NCBI GenBank assembly: GCA_020060485.1
Contig: JAGVAB010000103.1
Span: forward strand, 1 to 10,119
From: Anaerolineales bacterium
Lineage (GTDB): Bacteria > Chloroflexota > Anaerolineae > Anaerolineales > Anaerolineaceae
DNA length: 10,119 nt
Reading direction: 5' to 3'
Shown here piece by piece: positions 1-5,168 of the stretch. The notes below the pieces were generated by a model. The model did not search any database. It worked only from the letters and a program-made list of their open reading frames with translations, and had not been told where the DNA came from. Position 1 is the stretch's first letter, and the number at the start of each line of letters is the position of its first letter. The position numbers were made by a program, and so were the translations under genes.

Positions 1-50
1 AATGTGCTGAGCAGATAATCGCTGTAAAGTTCCAAGTATTTTTTGTCCAT
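1..50 (-). CDS. Transposase, N-terminal fragment (runs off window edge)
   Basis: Reading the minus strand from the ATG at 50-48 gives MDKKYLELYSDYLLST and then leaves the window with the frame still open. The pattern M-(D/N)-K-x-L-E-L-Y-x-D-Y-L resembles, from memory, the N-terminus of DDE transposases of the IS4/IS701 type, where it is usually followed by a TATGLS segment that would lie outside this window. Only 16 complete codons are visible, so no catalytic residue can be seen. No strong ribosome binding site precedes the ATG, which is common for transposase genes. If correct, one end of an insertion sequence lies between this ATG and the stop of the neighbouring toroid gene at 99. Confidence 0.45.
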   Translation of the reverse strand, partial: MDKKYLELYSDYLLST

Positions 51-94
51 TCGCAAATCTTACCCGATTTCCGCCACTTGCTGCGTAACATCAG
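1..94 (-). mobile_element. Possible end of an insertion sequence
   Basis: The sequence between the putative transposase start (50) and the stop codon of the next gene (99-101) is short and non-coding, as expected for the 5' end of an insertion sequence carrying a terminal inverted repeat. The other end is outside the window, so neither a repeat pair nor a target-site duplication can be verified. The boundary at about 94 is a guess. The call rests entirely on the short transposase-like N-terminus. Confidence 0.25.
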
Positions 95-98
95 TTAT

Positions 99-1070
99 TT
101 ATTGGATGCCAGCGCGTTTGAGGATGCGCTGCGCCAGGAAGGTGAGCCAGCGCGAGGGTTCTTTCTTCTGCCCGAATTCCCAGTCCTTCCAGTGGGTCCA
201 CACCGATTCCGGGGTGAATTTGCCTTGCAGGTCGGCTTTATCTGCCAGGATGTGCAGCATGTCTTGCAGGCGCGGGTCGCGCTGAAAGGCGGGGAACATG
301 CTCAGCACGTCCAGCACATGCAGGATGTCGTACCAGACAAGGGGGGCTTTCAGCTTGCAGAAGTCGGTGCCCATGTAAAACATGTAGGCATGTTCTACCT
401 GACGGTTCTGCCATTGCTGCAGCAGGGTTTCCACGCCGGTCTTGGCGGCGTCACTGGTGCGCAGGTCTTCGGTTTGTCCCAATACCTTGAGCATGGCCAG
501 GTTGGCATAGGGGCAGGGGTCGTCCTTGCGACCCGGTCCGCGCCATCGGCCCAGCTCGGGTGAGACGGCGCACGGCCAGCCGTTCTGGCGCACCAGACTC
601 AACAGATGATCCAGGGCGGTTTGCACCTGGGGATGGCTGCCCAAACCGAACTGGAACAGGGCGTACACCAGCAGGGGGGCGTCACACAGTGCCCAGCCCC
701 AGGTGTCTTCGCCTGTGCCGCCGTAACGCGGGTGCACATTGGTCACCAGTTGGAAGGGGCCTTGCTCGGACTGGTGGGACATGATCTGGGCGATGATGGC
801 GTCCATGCTAGGGTCGCCGGCGCGCAGGCCGATGTCGGCCAGGAAGTTGAGCCGGTGGAAGGGCTGGCGGGCGGACTTGTGGCTGTTCAATACGACCCCT
901 GGCCAATCCTGCAGGCCGGCGATCAGCTCTTGCACTTGCGGGTCATCCAGCAGCGTCTGGCGGGCGGCGGTCACCTGGGGGTCATCGGGGGATTGGCGGC
1001 ACAGATCCAGACGGAGGCGGTAGTGCATCCAGGCCGGGCCTTCAAGAAGCCATTCAAGGGGAAGGTTCAT
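99..1070 (-). CDS. Alpha/alpha-toroid (prenyltransferase/squalene-oxidase repeat-like) protein
   Basis: This 323-aa soluble protein has no signal peptide or membrane segment. It is rich in helix-forming stretches with aromatic and proline punctuation: L-E-W-L-L-E-G-P-A-W at 5-14, L-Q-D-W-P-G at 53-58, G-W-P-C at 164-167, P-C-P-Y-A-N at 185-190, W-Y-D-I-L-H-V-L at 246-253 and W-x-x-W-K-D-W-E-F-G at 291-300. This spacing resembles the QW-like repeats of the terpenoid cyclase/prenyltransferase alpha/alpha-toroid fold. I see no DxDD cyclase motif and no clear zinc-ligand set, so enzymatic cyclase or prenyltransferase activity is not supported. From memory, relatives are often labelled 'nitrogen fixation protein NifH'. 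That label would be wrong here, because there is no P-loop. The start is well supported by AGGAG eight bases upstream, overlapping the stop codon of the preceding membrane-protein gene. The two genes are ten bases apart and probably co-transcribed. Confidence 0.7.
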   Translation of the reverse strand: MNLPLEWLLEGPAWMHYRLRLDLCRQSPDDPQVTAARQTLLDDPQVQELIAGLQDWPGVVLNSHKSARQPFHRLNFLADIGLRAGDPSMDAIIAQIMSHQSEQGPFQLVTNVHPRYGGTGEDTWGWALCDAPLLVYALFQFGLGSHPQVQTALDHLLSLVRQNGWPCAVSPELGRWRGPGRKDDPCPYANLAMLKVLGQTEDLRTSDAAKTGVETLLQQWQNRQVEHAYMFYMGTDFCKLKAPLVWYDILHVLDVLSMFPAFQRDPRLQDMLHILADKADLQGKFTPESVWTHWKDWEFGQKKEPSRWLTFLAQRILKRAGIQ

Positions 1071-1080
1071 GGATATTCTC

Positions 1081-1482
1081 CTAAGGGATAAGTGTCAGGC
1101 CGTACAGAACGCCGAGGGCCAACATTTCCACCAGGCCGGCGGCGAGGGTGTAGAGCAGAGTGGCGGCAGGGACCTTGAAGGTTATCCAGTGGGACAGGCC
1201 ATACATGACCACACGCAGGAACCACAATATGCCGCCGTAGCTGAGGCCCTTCAGCAGTCCGCTGGCCCCCGGCAGACTGTCGCGCAGCAACAGGAACAGA
1301 CCGGCCAGGGCGAAACCGTAGGCCAGGTCGATGAAGATGCCGGCGGGAATATTGATGGAAGTGCGGGCGATGGGCTGGTAGACTGCCATCAGGCGCCGGG
1401 CCAATGGGTTGGCATTCAGCAATCCATCCAGAAAGCCAAACAGGATGCCGCTGACGATACTGATCAGGATGTAATTCCACAT
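1081..1482 (-). CDS. Small multi-spanning membrane protein, function unknown
   Basis: This 133-aa protein starts MWNYILISIVSG. The frame is open further upstream to 1590, but the ATG at 1482-1480 is preceded by AAGGAG at ideal distance and begins directly with a hydrophobic helix, so the longer form is unlikely. About four hydrophobic segments are visible, near residues 3-18, 45-64, 75-93 and 105-130, separated by short loops with R-R and P-G. I recognise no family; G and L are frequent and no catalytic motif stands out. The gene lies upstream of the toroid-like gene in the same direction. Its stop codon TAG is part of that gene's Shine-Dalgarno sequence, implying one transcript and possible coupling. 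The two products could act together at the membrane, but nothing in the sequence proves it. Confidence 0.7.
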   Translation of the reverse strand: MWNYILISIVSGILFGFLDGLLNANPLARRLMAVYQPIARTSINIPAGIFIDLAYGFALAGLFLLLRDSLPGASGLLKGLSYGGILWFLRVVMYGLSHWITFKVPAATLLYTLAAGLVEMLALGVLYGLTLIP

Positions 1483-1569
1483 GTTATTCTCCTTCAGAGC
1501 AATTTGGCCGGTGATGCTGGCGGCAAGGAAGGGAGGTGATGATAGAACATTTGAACGATGATTTATTTG

Positions 1570-1575
1570 ATTATA
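1570..1575 (-). promoter_or_regulatory. Candidate -10 box for the membrane-protein/toroid pair
   Basis: The minus strand reads TATAAT here, a perfect match to the sigma-70 -10 consensus, 87 bases before the chosen ATG at 1482. No convincing -35 box is seen at 16-18 bases upstream. The box also lies inside the rejected longer reading frame, which supports the shorter start. Confidence 0.4.
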
Positions 1576-1688
1576 CAAGAGAATCGCCAAAAGTGCATAT
1601 TCAGGGGCCCTCCATTTTTCGCAAATTCGGAGTGTTTATTCATTCCAGCCACCCGGCACTTTGATTGTCGTTGCATCATGCGGGCTGC

Positions 1689-1716
1689 GGACAGGTTCGC
1701 TGCGCAGAACCTGTCC
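1689..1716. repeat. Perfect 10-bp inverted repeat, REP-like palindrome
   Basis: The arms GGACAGGTTC and GAACCTGTCC are perfect complements around the eight-base loop GCTGCGCA, which itself contains the palindrome TGCGCA. There is no T-run on either side, so it is a poor candidate for an intrinsic terminator. It could be a member of a dispersed palindromic repeat family, but only one copy is in the window. Confidence 0.55.
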
Positions 1717-1774
1717 CTACCATAATGGATGAATTTACCGTGGTGGTCTCAATACCGGGGGAGGGGATTGTTTC

Positions 1775-1825
1775 AACGGGGCGATATTAGCATAACCCGA
1801 AAAGGATCATGATTTTCGCCCCGTT
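1775..1825. repeat. 10-bp inverted repeat with 31-base loop
   Basis: AACGGGGCGA at 1775-1784 is perfectly complementary to TCGCCCCGTT at 1816-1825. The loop of 31 bases is AT-rich. Function is unknown. It sits between the helicase stop and the next promoter, so it may add to transcript-end structure. Confidence 0.4.
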
Positions 1826-1865
1826 TCGCAATGACATTGGGGGCGGGTTGGCAACCCACCCGGAA

Positions 1866-1901
1866 AATTGAATCAAACTCGGTGTGCGGTTTGATTCAAT
1901 T
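1866..1901 (-). terminator. Long AT-rich palindrome overlapping the helicase stop codon
   Basis: AATTGAATCAAAC (1866-1878) and GTTTGATTCAATT (1889-1901) form a perfect 13-bp stem around a ten-base loop. The helicase TGA stop codon (1898-1896) and its last sense codon lie inside one arm. On the minus strand the second arm runs into AATTTTCC, giving a modest U-tract, so an intrinsic terminator for the helicase mRNA is plausible. The stem is GC-poor for a classical terminator, so a protein-binding palindrome is an alternative. Confidence 0.5.
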
Positions 1902-3362
1902 GCGCTTGCGGCCGCGCGGGCGGCCTGGCCGCGGGCCGCCGCTGGATGGGCGGCTTCGGCTGGCCATTTTCTTGGGCGGCTGGGCTTTTTCCACCGGCAC
2001 TTCGGGTGGTTTGTGCATCCAGGCGTGGTAGGTGTCATCCAGCAGCATGGTCAGCAAGGCCATGCCGTCTTCGTCTTCGACCAGTTCCTTGGCCAGGGGT
2101 ACGAAGCGCTGCATGCGTTCGATCTGCAATTTGTCGCGGCTGCGCAGGCGCGCTTCCAGCTGGCCGATCAGGCGCTGGGCAACCAGGGTTTCCACGTCCT
2201 CATCCTGGGGCAGGGGGCGTTCTTCAAAGTCAATCTTGTAATGGGCGCCGATGCGGGTGATGTATTTCTTTTCATTGAAATTGATCAGCAGGATGGCGGT
2301 ACCGCTGGCCCCCGCCCGGCCGGTGCGCCCGGCGCGGTGGATGTAGGCTTCCAGGTCTTCGGAAGGCTCGTACTGAATGACGTGCGACAGCTCGGGGATG
2401 TCGATGCCGCGGGCGGCCACGTCGGTGGCCACCAGGAAGCGCAGTTTGCCATCCCGTACATCCTGAAGGACTTGATCGCGTTCATTCTGCGAGAGGTCAG
2501 AGCTGATCTGGCTGGCGTTGTAGCCAAAGCGCTGCAAGACGCGGGTCACGTAATACACGCGGTCCTTGGTGTTGCAGAAGATGATCGTCTGTTGCGGATT
2601 TTCCATCTCGATGATGCGCACCAGGGCGCGGTCCTTGTCCATGCCAGGGGTCAGGTAAAAGACGTGCTGGGTATCTTCCACATAGACATGGCCGCGGCTC
2701 AGGCTGAGGAAGGCCGGGTCATCCAGGAACTGTTTGGTGAGGCGCATCACCTGGGCGGGGAAGGTGGCCGAGAACATATACGAACGGATGGGATGATTGG
2801 GCAGAAAGTCCTGGACGCGTACCATGTCGGGGAAGAAGCCCATCGAAAGCATGCGGTCGGCTTCATCAAAGATGAGGATCTCGAGATTGTCGAGAGTCAG
2901 GTTGCGCTTGAGCAGGTGATCCAGCACGCGGCCGGGGGTGGCCACCACCAGATGGGCGCCCTGCTTGAAGGCATCGATCTGGGGTTTGTAGCTGGTACCG
3001 CCATACACGGCCACTGTGCGCAGGCCGCTGTCGCCGGCCAGCAGGTTGGCATCCGCGTTCACCTGCTGGGCCAGCTCGCGGGTTGGCACCAGTACCAATG
3101 CCTGGCAGGTGTCTTTTTTGAGATTGATCTGCTCCAGGATGGGCAGGATGTAGGCCCCGGTCTTGCCGCTGCCGGTTTGGGCCTGCACCATCAGGTCACG
3201 TTTGGCTTGAAAGTAGGGGATGGTCTGGGCCTGCACATCGGCCAGTTCGCTCCAGCCGGCACGCTGCATGGCAGCGCGCATGATGGGCGGCAGTTGTTCG
3301 AGGGTGATAGCGGGCAGGGAGTCTTGCGGGGCTTCTTGTGAATCGTTCGGTTGATTTTCCAT
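1896..3362 (-). CDS. DEAD-box ATP-dependent RNA helicase
   Basis: This 488-aa protein carries the complete DEAD-box set in order: Q-motif glutamine at 44 with IP at 48-49, motif I AQTGSGKT at 61-68, motif Ia PTRELA at 93-98, GG at 121-122, TPGR at 142-145, motif II DEAD at 166-169, motif III SAT at 198-200, motif IV IIFCNTK at 260-266, motif V ATDVAARGID at 312-321 and motif VI HRAGRTGRAG at 342-351. It should be an active cytoplasmic ATPase that unwinds short RNA duplexes, as in ribosome assembly or mRNA turnover. After the RecA-like domains comes a helical segment (about 385-450), then a proline- and arginine-rich tail ending GRPRGRKRN, likely a non-specific RNA tether. It belongs to the RhlE/CsdA/CshA-like group but I cannot choose a symbol. 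Only a weak GGAA precedes the ATG. The gene stands alone, with long spacers on both sides. Confidence 0.95.
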   Translation of the reverse strand: MENQPNDSQEAPQDSLPAITLEQLPPIMRAAMQRAGWSELADVQAQTIPYFQAKRDLMVQAQTGSGKTGAYILPILEQINLKKDTCQALVLVPTRELAQQVNADANLLAGDSGLRTVAVYGGTSYKPQIDAFKQGAHLVVATPGRVLDHLLKRNLTLDNLEILIFDEADRMLSMGFFPDMVRVQDFLPNHPIRSYMFSATFPAQVMRLTKQFLDDPAFLSLSRGHVYVEDTQHVFYLTPGMDKDRALVRIIEMENPQQTIIFCNTKDRVYYVTRVLQRFGYNASQISSDLSQNERDQVLQDVRDGKLRFLVATDVAARGIDIPELSHVIQYEPSEDLEAYIHRAGRTGRAGASGTAILLINFNEKKYITRIGAHYKIDFEERPLPQDEDVETLVAQRLIGQLEARLRSRDKLQIERMQRFVPLAKELVEDEDGMALLTMLLDDTYHAWMHKPPEVPVEKAQPPKKMASRSRPSSGGPRPGRPRGRKRN

Positions 3363-3470
3363 AAGTGTATTCCATGGCCGCGGGTACGGCCGGTGAGTCT
3401 TTCCAAATAGGTCCGATAGGCTGTCTTTATGGGTCTCTGGGATTGGCAGCGGAAGAGGATCCCATAGCTA

Positions 3471-3494
3471 CCATGCTTCACGGTTGTTCCCAAA
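3471..3494 (-). repeat. 24-nt dispersed element, copy A (upstream of helicase)
   Basis: The plus-strand sequence begins CCATGCTTCAC and ends TTCCCAAA. It matches positions 7936-7959 at 22 of 24 bases, and a GGATC nine bases away is also shared (seven bases away in copy B). On the minus strand, the direction of the downstream gene, it can be read as G-T-T-V-K-H-G-S-Y. It lies 108 bases before the helicase start and just inside the transcript predicted from the TATAAT box at 3513-3508. Confidence 0.6.
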
Positions 3495-3507
3495 GCCCCC
3501 CTTTTTT

Positions 3508-3513
3508 ATTATA
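3508..3513 (-). promoter_or_regulatory. Candidate -10 box for the helicase gene
   Basis: The minus strand reads TATAAT, followed by an A-run and a G-run before the dispersed element. No good -35 hexamer is found at the standard distance. Transcription would begin near 3501 and give a leader of about 140 bases. Confidence 0.4.
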
Positions 3514-3601
3514 AGTGAGAATGAAGATGAGCGGGGCAATCGAGGAGGTTAGGGAAATTGCATCTTGTTCCGTGTTGAAATGTTTTTTACCCATCCCCCG
3601 C

Positions 3602-3624
3602 CCCCTTCCCAATTTGGGAAGGGG
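3602..3624. repeat. 9-bp GC-rich hairpin (hairpin 1 of 3)
   Basis: CCCCTTCCC and GGGAAGGGG pair perfectly around the five-base loop AATTT. C-rich/G-rich palindromes with this central AATTT are, to my knowledge, a common dispersed type in Chloroflexota and cyanobacterial spacers. A T-run follows on the plus strand, but only seven bases after the stem, and no plus-strand gene precedes it. Confidence 0.5.
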
Positions 3625-3638
3625 AGAAAACCTTTTTT

Positions 3639-3675
3639 GCAGCGAGTTTGAGCGCTATACGCTCAAACTCGCTGC
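3639..3675. repeat. Perfect 16-bp hairpin (hairpin 2 of 3)
   Basis: GCAGCGAGTTTGAGCG and its exact complement flank the five-base loop CTATA. This is the longest perfect stem in the window. On the plus strand it is followed by TTTCTTG, which would suit an intrinsic terminator, but no plus-strand gene precedes it. On the minus strand it is followed by an A-run. It is therefore more likely a dispersed palindrome, or a barrier between the DUF559 and helicase units, than a simple terminator. Confidence 0.6.
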
Positions 3676-3687
3676 TTTCTTGTCATT

Positions 3688-3705
3688 CCCCGCCCTGGGG
3701 CGGGG
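3688..3705. repeat. 8-bp GC-rich palindrome (hairpin 3 of 3)
   Basis: CCCCGCCC and GGGCGGGG pair perfectly with two bases between them. It follows the 16-bp hairpin by twelve bases and completes a run of three palindromes within about 105 bases. Confidence 0.45.
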
Positions 3706-3835
3706 TAAACATTCATTTATGGCAGAAAAGAATTTTGATGCAACTGCCCTGATCGAGGTGGTATTCGTATAGGTTAATATAATTCTCCGCGCCTTTCTCC
3801 TTCGGCCAGCATGCGTTGCAGGCGGGGGAAGGAGG

Positions 3836-4201
3836 CTATTCTTCCAGCTTTGTCAGAATGGCCCGCAAAACCTCAACCAGCCGGTTTTCGATGTCATCGC
3901 TCTTGAAACGCAGGACGGCATAGCCAAGGTTTTCCAGGTCGGCGGTGTGGGCTCGATTGGGGACTGGCTGCTTTTGATGAACGTCCCCGTCGATCTCGAT
4001 CACCAGTTTGGCATAGGGACAGCAAAAGTCTACGACATAAGGGCCAATGGGGTGCTGGCGGCGGAATTTGTGGCCGCCCAGCTTTTTGGATTGGATTGCC
4101 TGCCACAATTTTTCTTCGGCCGGGGTGGGCTTGCGGTGCGCTTCGTTTGGGCGCGGGTGCAGGTCGTGGTGGTTTTTTCGAGCAGGTTGATCTTTGTTCA
4201 T
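3836..4201 (-). CDS. DUF559 domain protein (Vsr/restriction-endonuclease-like fold)
   Basis: This 121-aa protein has an N-terminal basic stretch followed by a complete DUF559 domain: R-K-P-T-P-A-E-E-K-L-W at 23-33, H-K-F-R-R-Q-H-P-I-G at 44-53, Y-V-V-D-F at 55-59, L-V-I-E-I-D-G at 66-72 with H75, and G-Y-A-V-L-R-F at 93-99. D58, E69 and D71 are the probable metal-binding acids of this PD-(D/E)XK-like fold, which is related to Vsr mismatch endonucleases. The biological role of free-standing DUF559 proteins is not established. The frame is open to a GTG at 4237, but the ATG at 4201 has AAGG at good distance and is preferred. The gene appears monocistronic, with its own TATAAT box upstream. GC content is similar to its neighbours. 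Confidence 0.85.
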   Translation of the reverse strand: MNKDQPARKNHHDLHPRPNEAHRKPTPAEEKLWQAIQSKKLGGHKFRRQHPIGPYVVDFCCPYAKLVIEIDGDVHQKQPVPNRAHTADLENLGYAVLRFKSDDIENRLVEVLRAILTKLEE

Positions 4202-4245
4202 CGGGTTACCTTCATGCAAAGCGTGTGTTTCGGTCACTTGTTCCT

Positions 4246-4276
4246 ATTATACCGTTTTACGGGTATGGGCTGTGAA
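4246..4276 (-). promoter_or_regulatory. Candidate promoter for the DUF559 gene
   Basis: On the minus strand TTCACA (4276-4271) resembles the -35 consensus, and TATAAT (4251-4246) is a perfect -10 box 19 bases later. Spacing is slightly long. Transcription would start near 4239, giving a leader of about 38 bases before the ATG at 4201 and almost none before the alternative GTG at 4237. Confidence 0.5.
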
Positions 4277-4287
4277 TGCCTGGTCTG

Positions 4288-4304
4288 CCCTTGCCTGGCA
4301 AGGG
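4288..4304. repeat. Short palindrome CCCTTGCC/GGCAAGGG
   Basis: Eight-base arms meet around a single T. It lies just upstream of the candidate DUF559 promoter. The tight loop makes an operator-like palindrome more likely than an RNA hairpin, but this is only a suggestion. Confidence 0.3.
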
Positions 4305-4324
4305 ACGATACCCGCAGATGCAGT

Positions 4325-4357
4325 GCACCCCTTTCCGTGATGTTCGGAAAGGGGTGC
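4325..4357. terminator. Perfect 13-bp hairpin between the permease operon and DUF559
   Basis: GCACCCCTTTCCG (4325-4337) and its exact complement (4345-4357) surround the loop TGATGTT. It lies about 50 bases past the stop codon of the last gene of the phosphoesterase-permease operon, where a transcript end is expected. There is no U-run on either strand, so it may be a factor-dependent end, an RNA-stabilising hairpin or a REP-like element rather than a classical intrinsic terminator. Confidence 0.4.
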
Positions 4358-4406
4358 GAACATGGGTGTCGAGGGCAAAGCATGATTTGGGGAACAGGAC
4401 AGTCAA

Positions 4407-5168
4407 TTAACGCTGCACTTCTTCAACTTCCTCATACCAGCGCAGGCGCTTGCCCACCCGGGCGCGCAGCTTCCAGGCGTTGGTTTTGGGGGCGGTTTCC
4501 AGCGCGCTTTCCAACTGGCCCAAGCGTTGGGCCAGGGTCTGCAATTGTTCGTCGCTCAGGCTGACCTCGCCATTGATCAGGAATGTGCGCAGTTTTTCCA
4601 GGGTCAGCATCAAGGTGGTATACAGGCCCCAGTCTTTGGCGCACAGCCTGGCGATCACGGTTTGGTTGATGGTTTCGGCGTCCCCTGTTCCAACAGGGTG
4701 ATCGAGGAACAGGGCCAGCAGGTCGAGCACGTCCTTGTGGTTGAGTTCCACGATCTGGGCTTTGCTCAGCATCAGCTCGGCCAGGGGGATGGTGGGTGAC
4801 TCGACGGCCAGGCGATCGGCCAGCGGCAGCTTGTGGCACATCTCGAAGGCGCCCACGAAGATGTCGATCTGACGGCCGTGGGCCTCATCGAAATACAACT
4901 GCCGCCGGTCGCCGTTGAGAGTGTTGAAGCGTTTGTCGGGGGTGTAGCCCATGCCGGACAAAAAGGCTGGCAGTTTTTGGCCGCCCCTGGCATCGGTGAT
5001 GAAGTCCAGGTCGGGGTAGGTGCGCTGCAACTGGTGCTGGTTGGCGCTGGGGCTGTGCAATTGCACGGCCAGCCCGCCCAGCAGGCGCAGCAGGATGCCC
5101 TCGTCCCCGGCCTGACCGACAATACGGGTCAATTCGTCGTGCAGCGAGTCCAGCGGCAAGCTGTTCAT
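4407..5168 (-). CDS. AbiEii-like nucleotidyltransferase-fold protein
   Basis: This 253-aa protein has the signature of the minimal DNA-polymerase-beta-type nucleotidyltransferase fold: L-L-G-G-L-A-V at 29-35, the acidic pair D-L-D-F at 53-56 (D53, D55) and a third acid in Q-I-D-I-F-V at 100-105 (D102). The stretch from S-K-A-Q to K-D-V-L-D-L-L (135-151) resembles the region after the core in AbiEii/AbiGii-type toxins. The C-terminal half is helical. If active it would transfer nucleotides to an RNA or protein target, but the substrate is unknown. No AbiEi-like antitoxin is adjacent, so a toxin role is not supported here. Its ATG overlaps the permease stop as ATGA, and AGGAAA lies somewhat upstream, so translation is probably coupled to the permease. 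It is the last gene of the operon, and a 13-bp hairpin follows. Confidence 0.7.
   Translation of the reverse strand: MNSLPLDSLHDELTRIVGQAGDEGILLRLLGGLAVQLHSPSANQHQLQRTYPDLDFITDARGGQKLPAFLSGMGYTPDKRFNTLNGDRRQLYFDEAHGRQIDIFVGAFEMCHKLPLADRLAVESPTIPLAELMLSKAQIVELNHKDVLDLLALFLDHPVGTGDAETINQTVIARLCAKDWGLYTTLMLTLEKLRTFLINGEVSLSDEQLQTLAQRLGQLESALETAPKTNAWKLRARVGKRLRWYEEVEEVQR

Larger units (their letters stand above)
1483..1895. other. Non-coding spacer with several inverted repeats
   Basis: These 413 bases between the helicase stop and the membrane-protein start hold no credible gene. They contain the candidate -10 box at 1570-1575, a 10-bp perfect inverted repeat at 1689-1716, a 10-bp inverted repeat with a 31-base loop (arms 1775-1784 and 1816-1825), a short hairpin with arms GGGTT/AACCC at 1845-1857, and most of the palindrome that overlaps the helicase stop codon. 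Such hairpin density is typical of spacers carrying terminators or dispersed palindromic repeats. Confidence 0.6.
3363..3835. other. Long non-coding region upstream of the helicase
   Basis: These 473 bases hold no credible gene. Next to the helicase start lies a leader of roughly 140 bases containing one copy of the 24-nt dispersed element (3471-3494), with a TATAAT box at 3513-3508 on the minus strand. Further out are three successive hairpins (3602-3705). A long 5' leader is common for DEAD-box helicase genes that are regulated after transcription, for example by cold, but no specific riboswitch or cold-shock box was recognised. Confidence 0.55.

Noticed and set aside
99..1070. Nitrogenase iron protein NifH
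   Set aside because: No P-loop and no NifH cysteines. The sequence is helical and toroid-like despite a common database label.
1483..1590. N-terminal extension of the membrane protein (36 residues)
   Set aside because: It covers the candidate -10 box, is unlike a coding sequence, and the internal ATG at 1482 has an ideal AAGGAG.
1884..3341. Long plus-strand open frame of 485 codons opposite the helicase
   Set aside because: It is the antisense shadow of the DEAD-box gene, whose full motif set on the minus strand is decisive. The shadow has no recognisable domain.
3515..3772. Plus-strand open frame of 85 codons in the helicase upstream region
   Set aside because: It runs through three hairpins and contains no domain or convincing ribosome binding site.
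4202..4237. GTG start for the DUF559 protein twelve codons upstream
   Set aside because: It would begin at the predicted transcription start, and the ATG at 4201 has a better ribosome binding site. It is not fully excluded.
4407..5168. Complete AbiE toxin-antitoxin pair
   Set aside because: Only a toxin-like nucleotidyltransferase fold is present. Neighbours are a permease and a DUF559 gene, not an AbiEi-like antitoxin.
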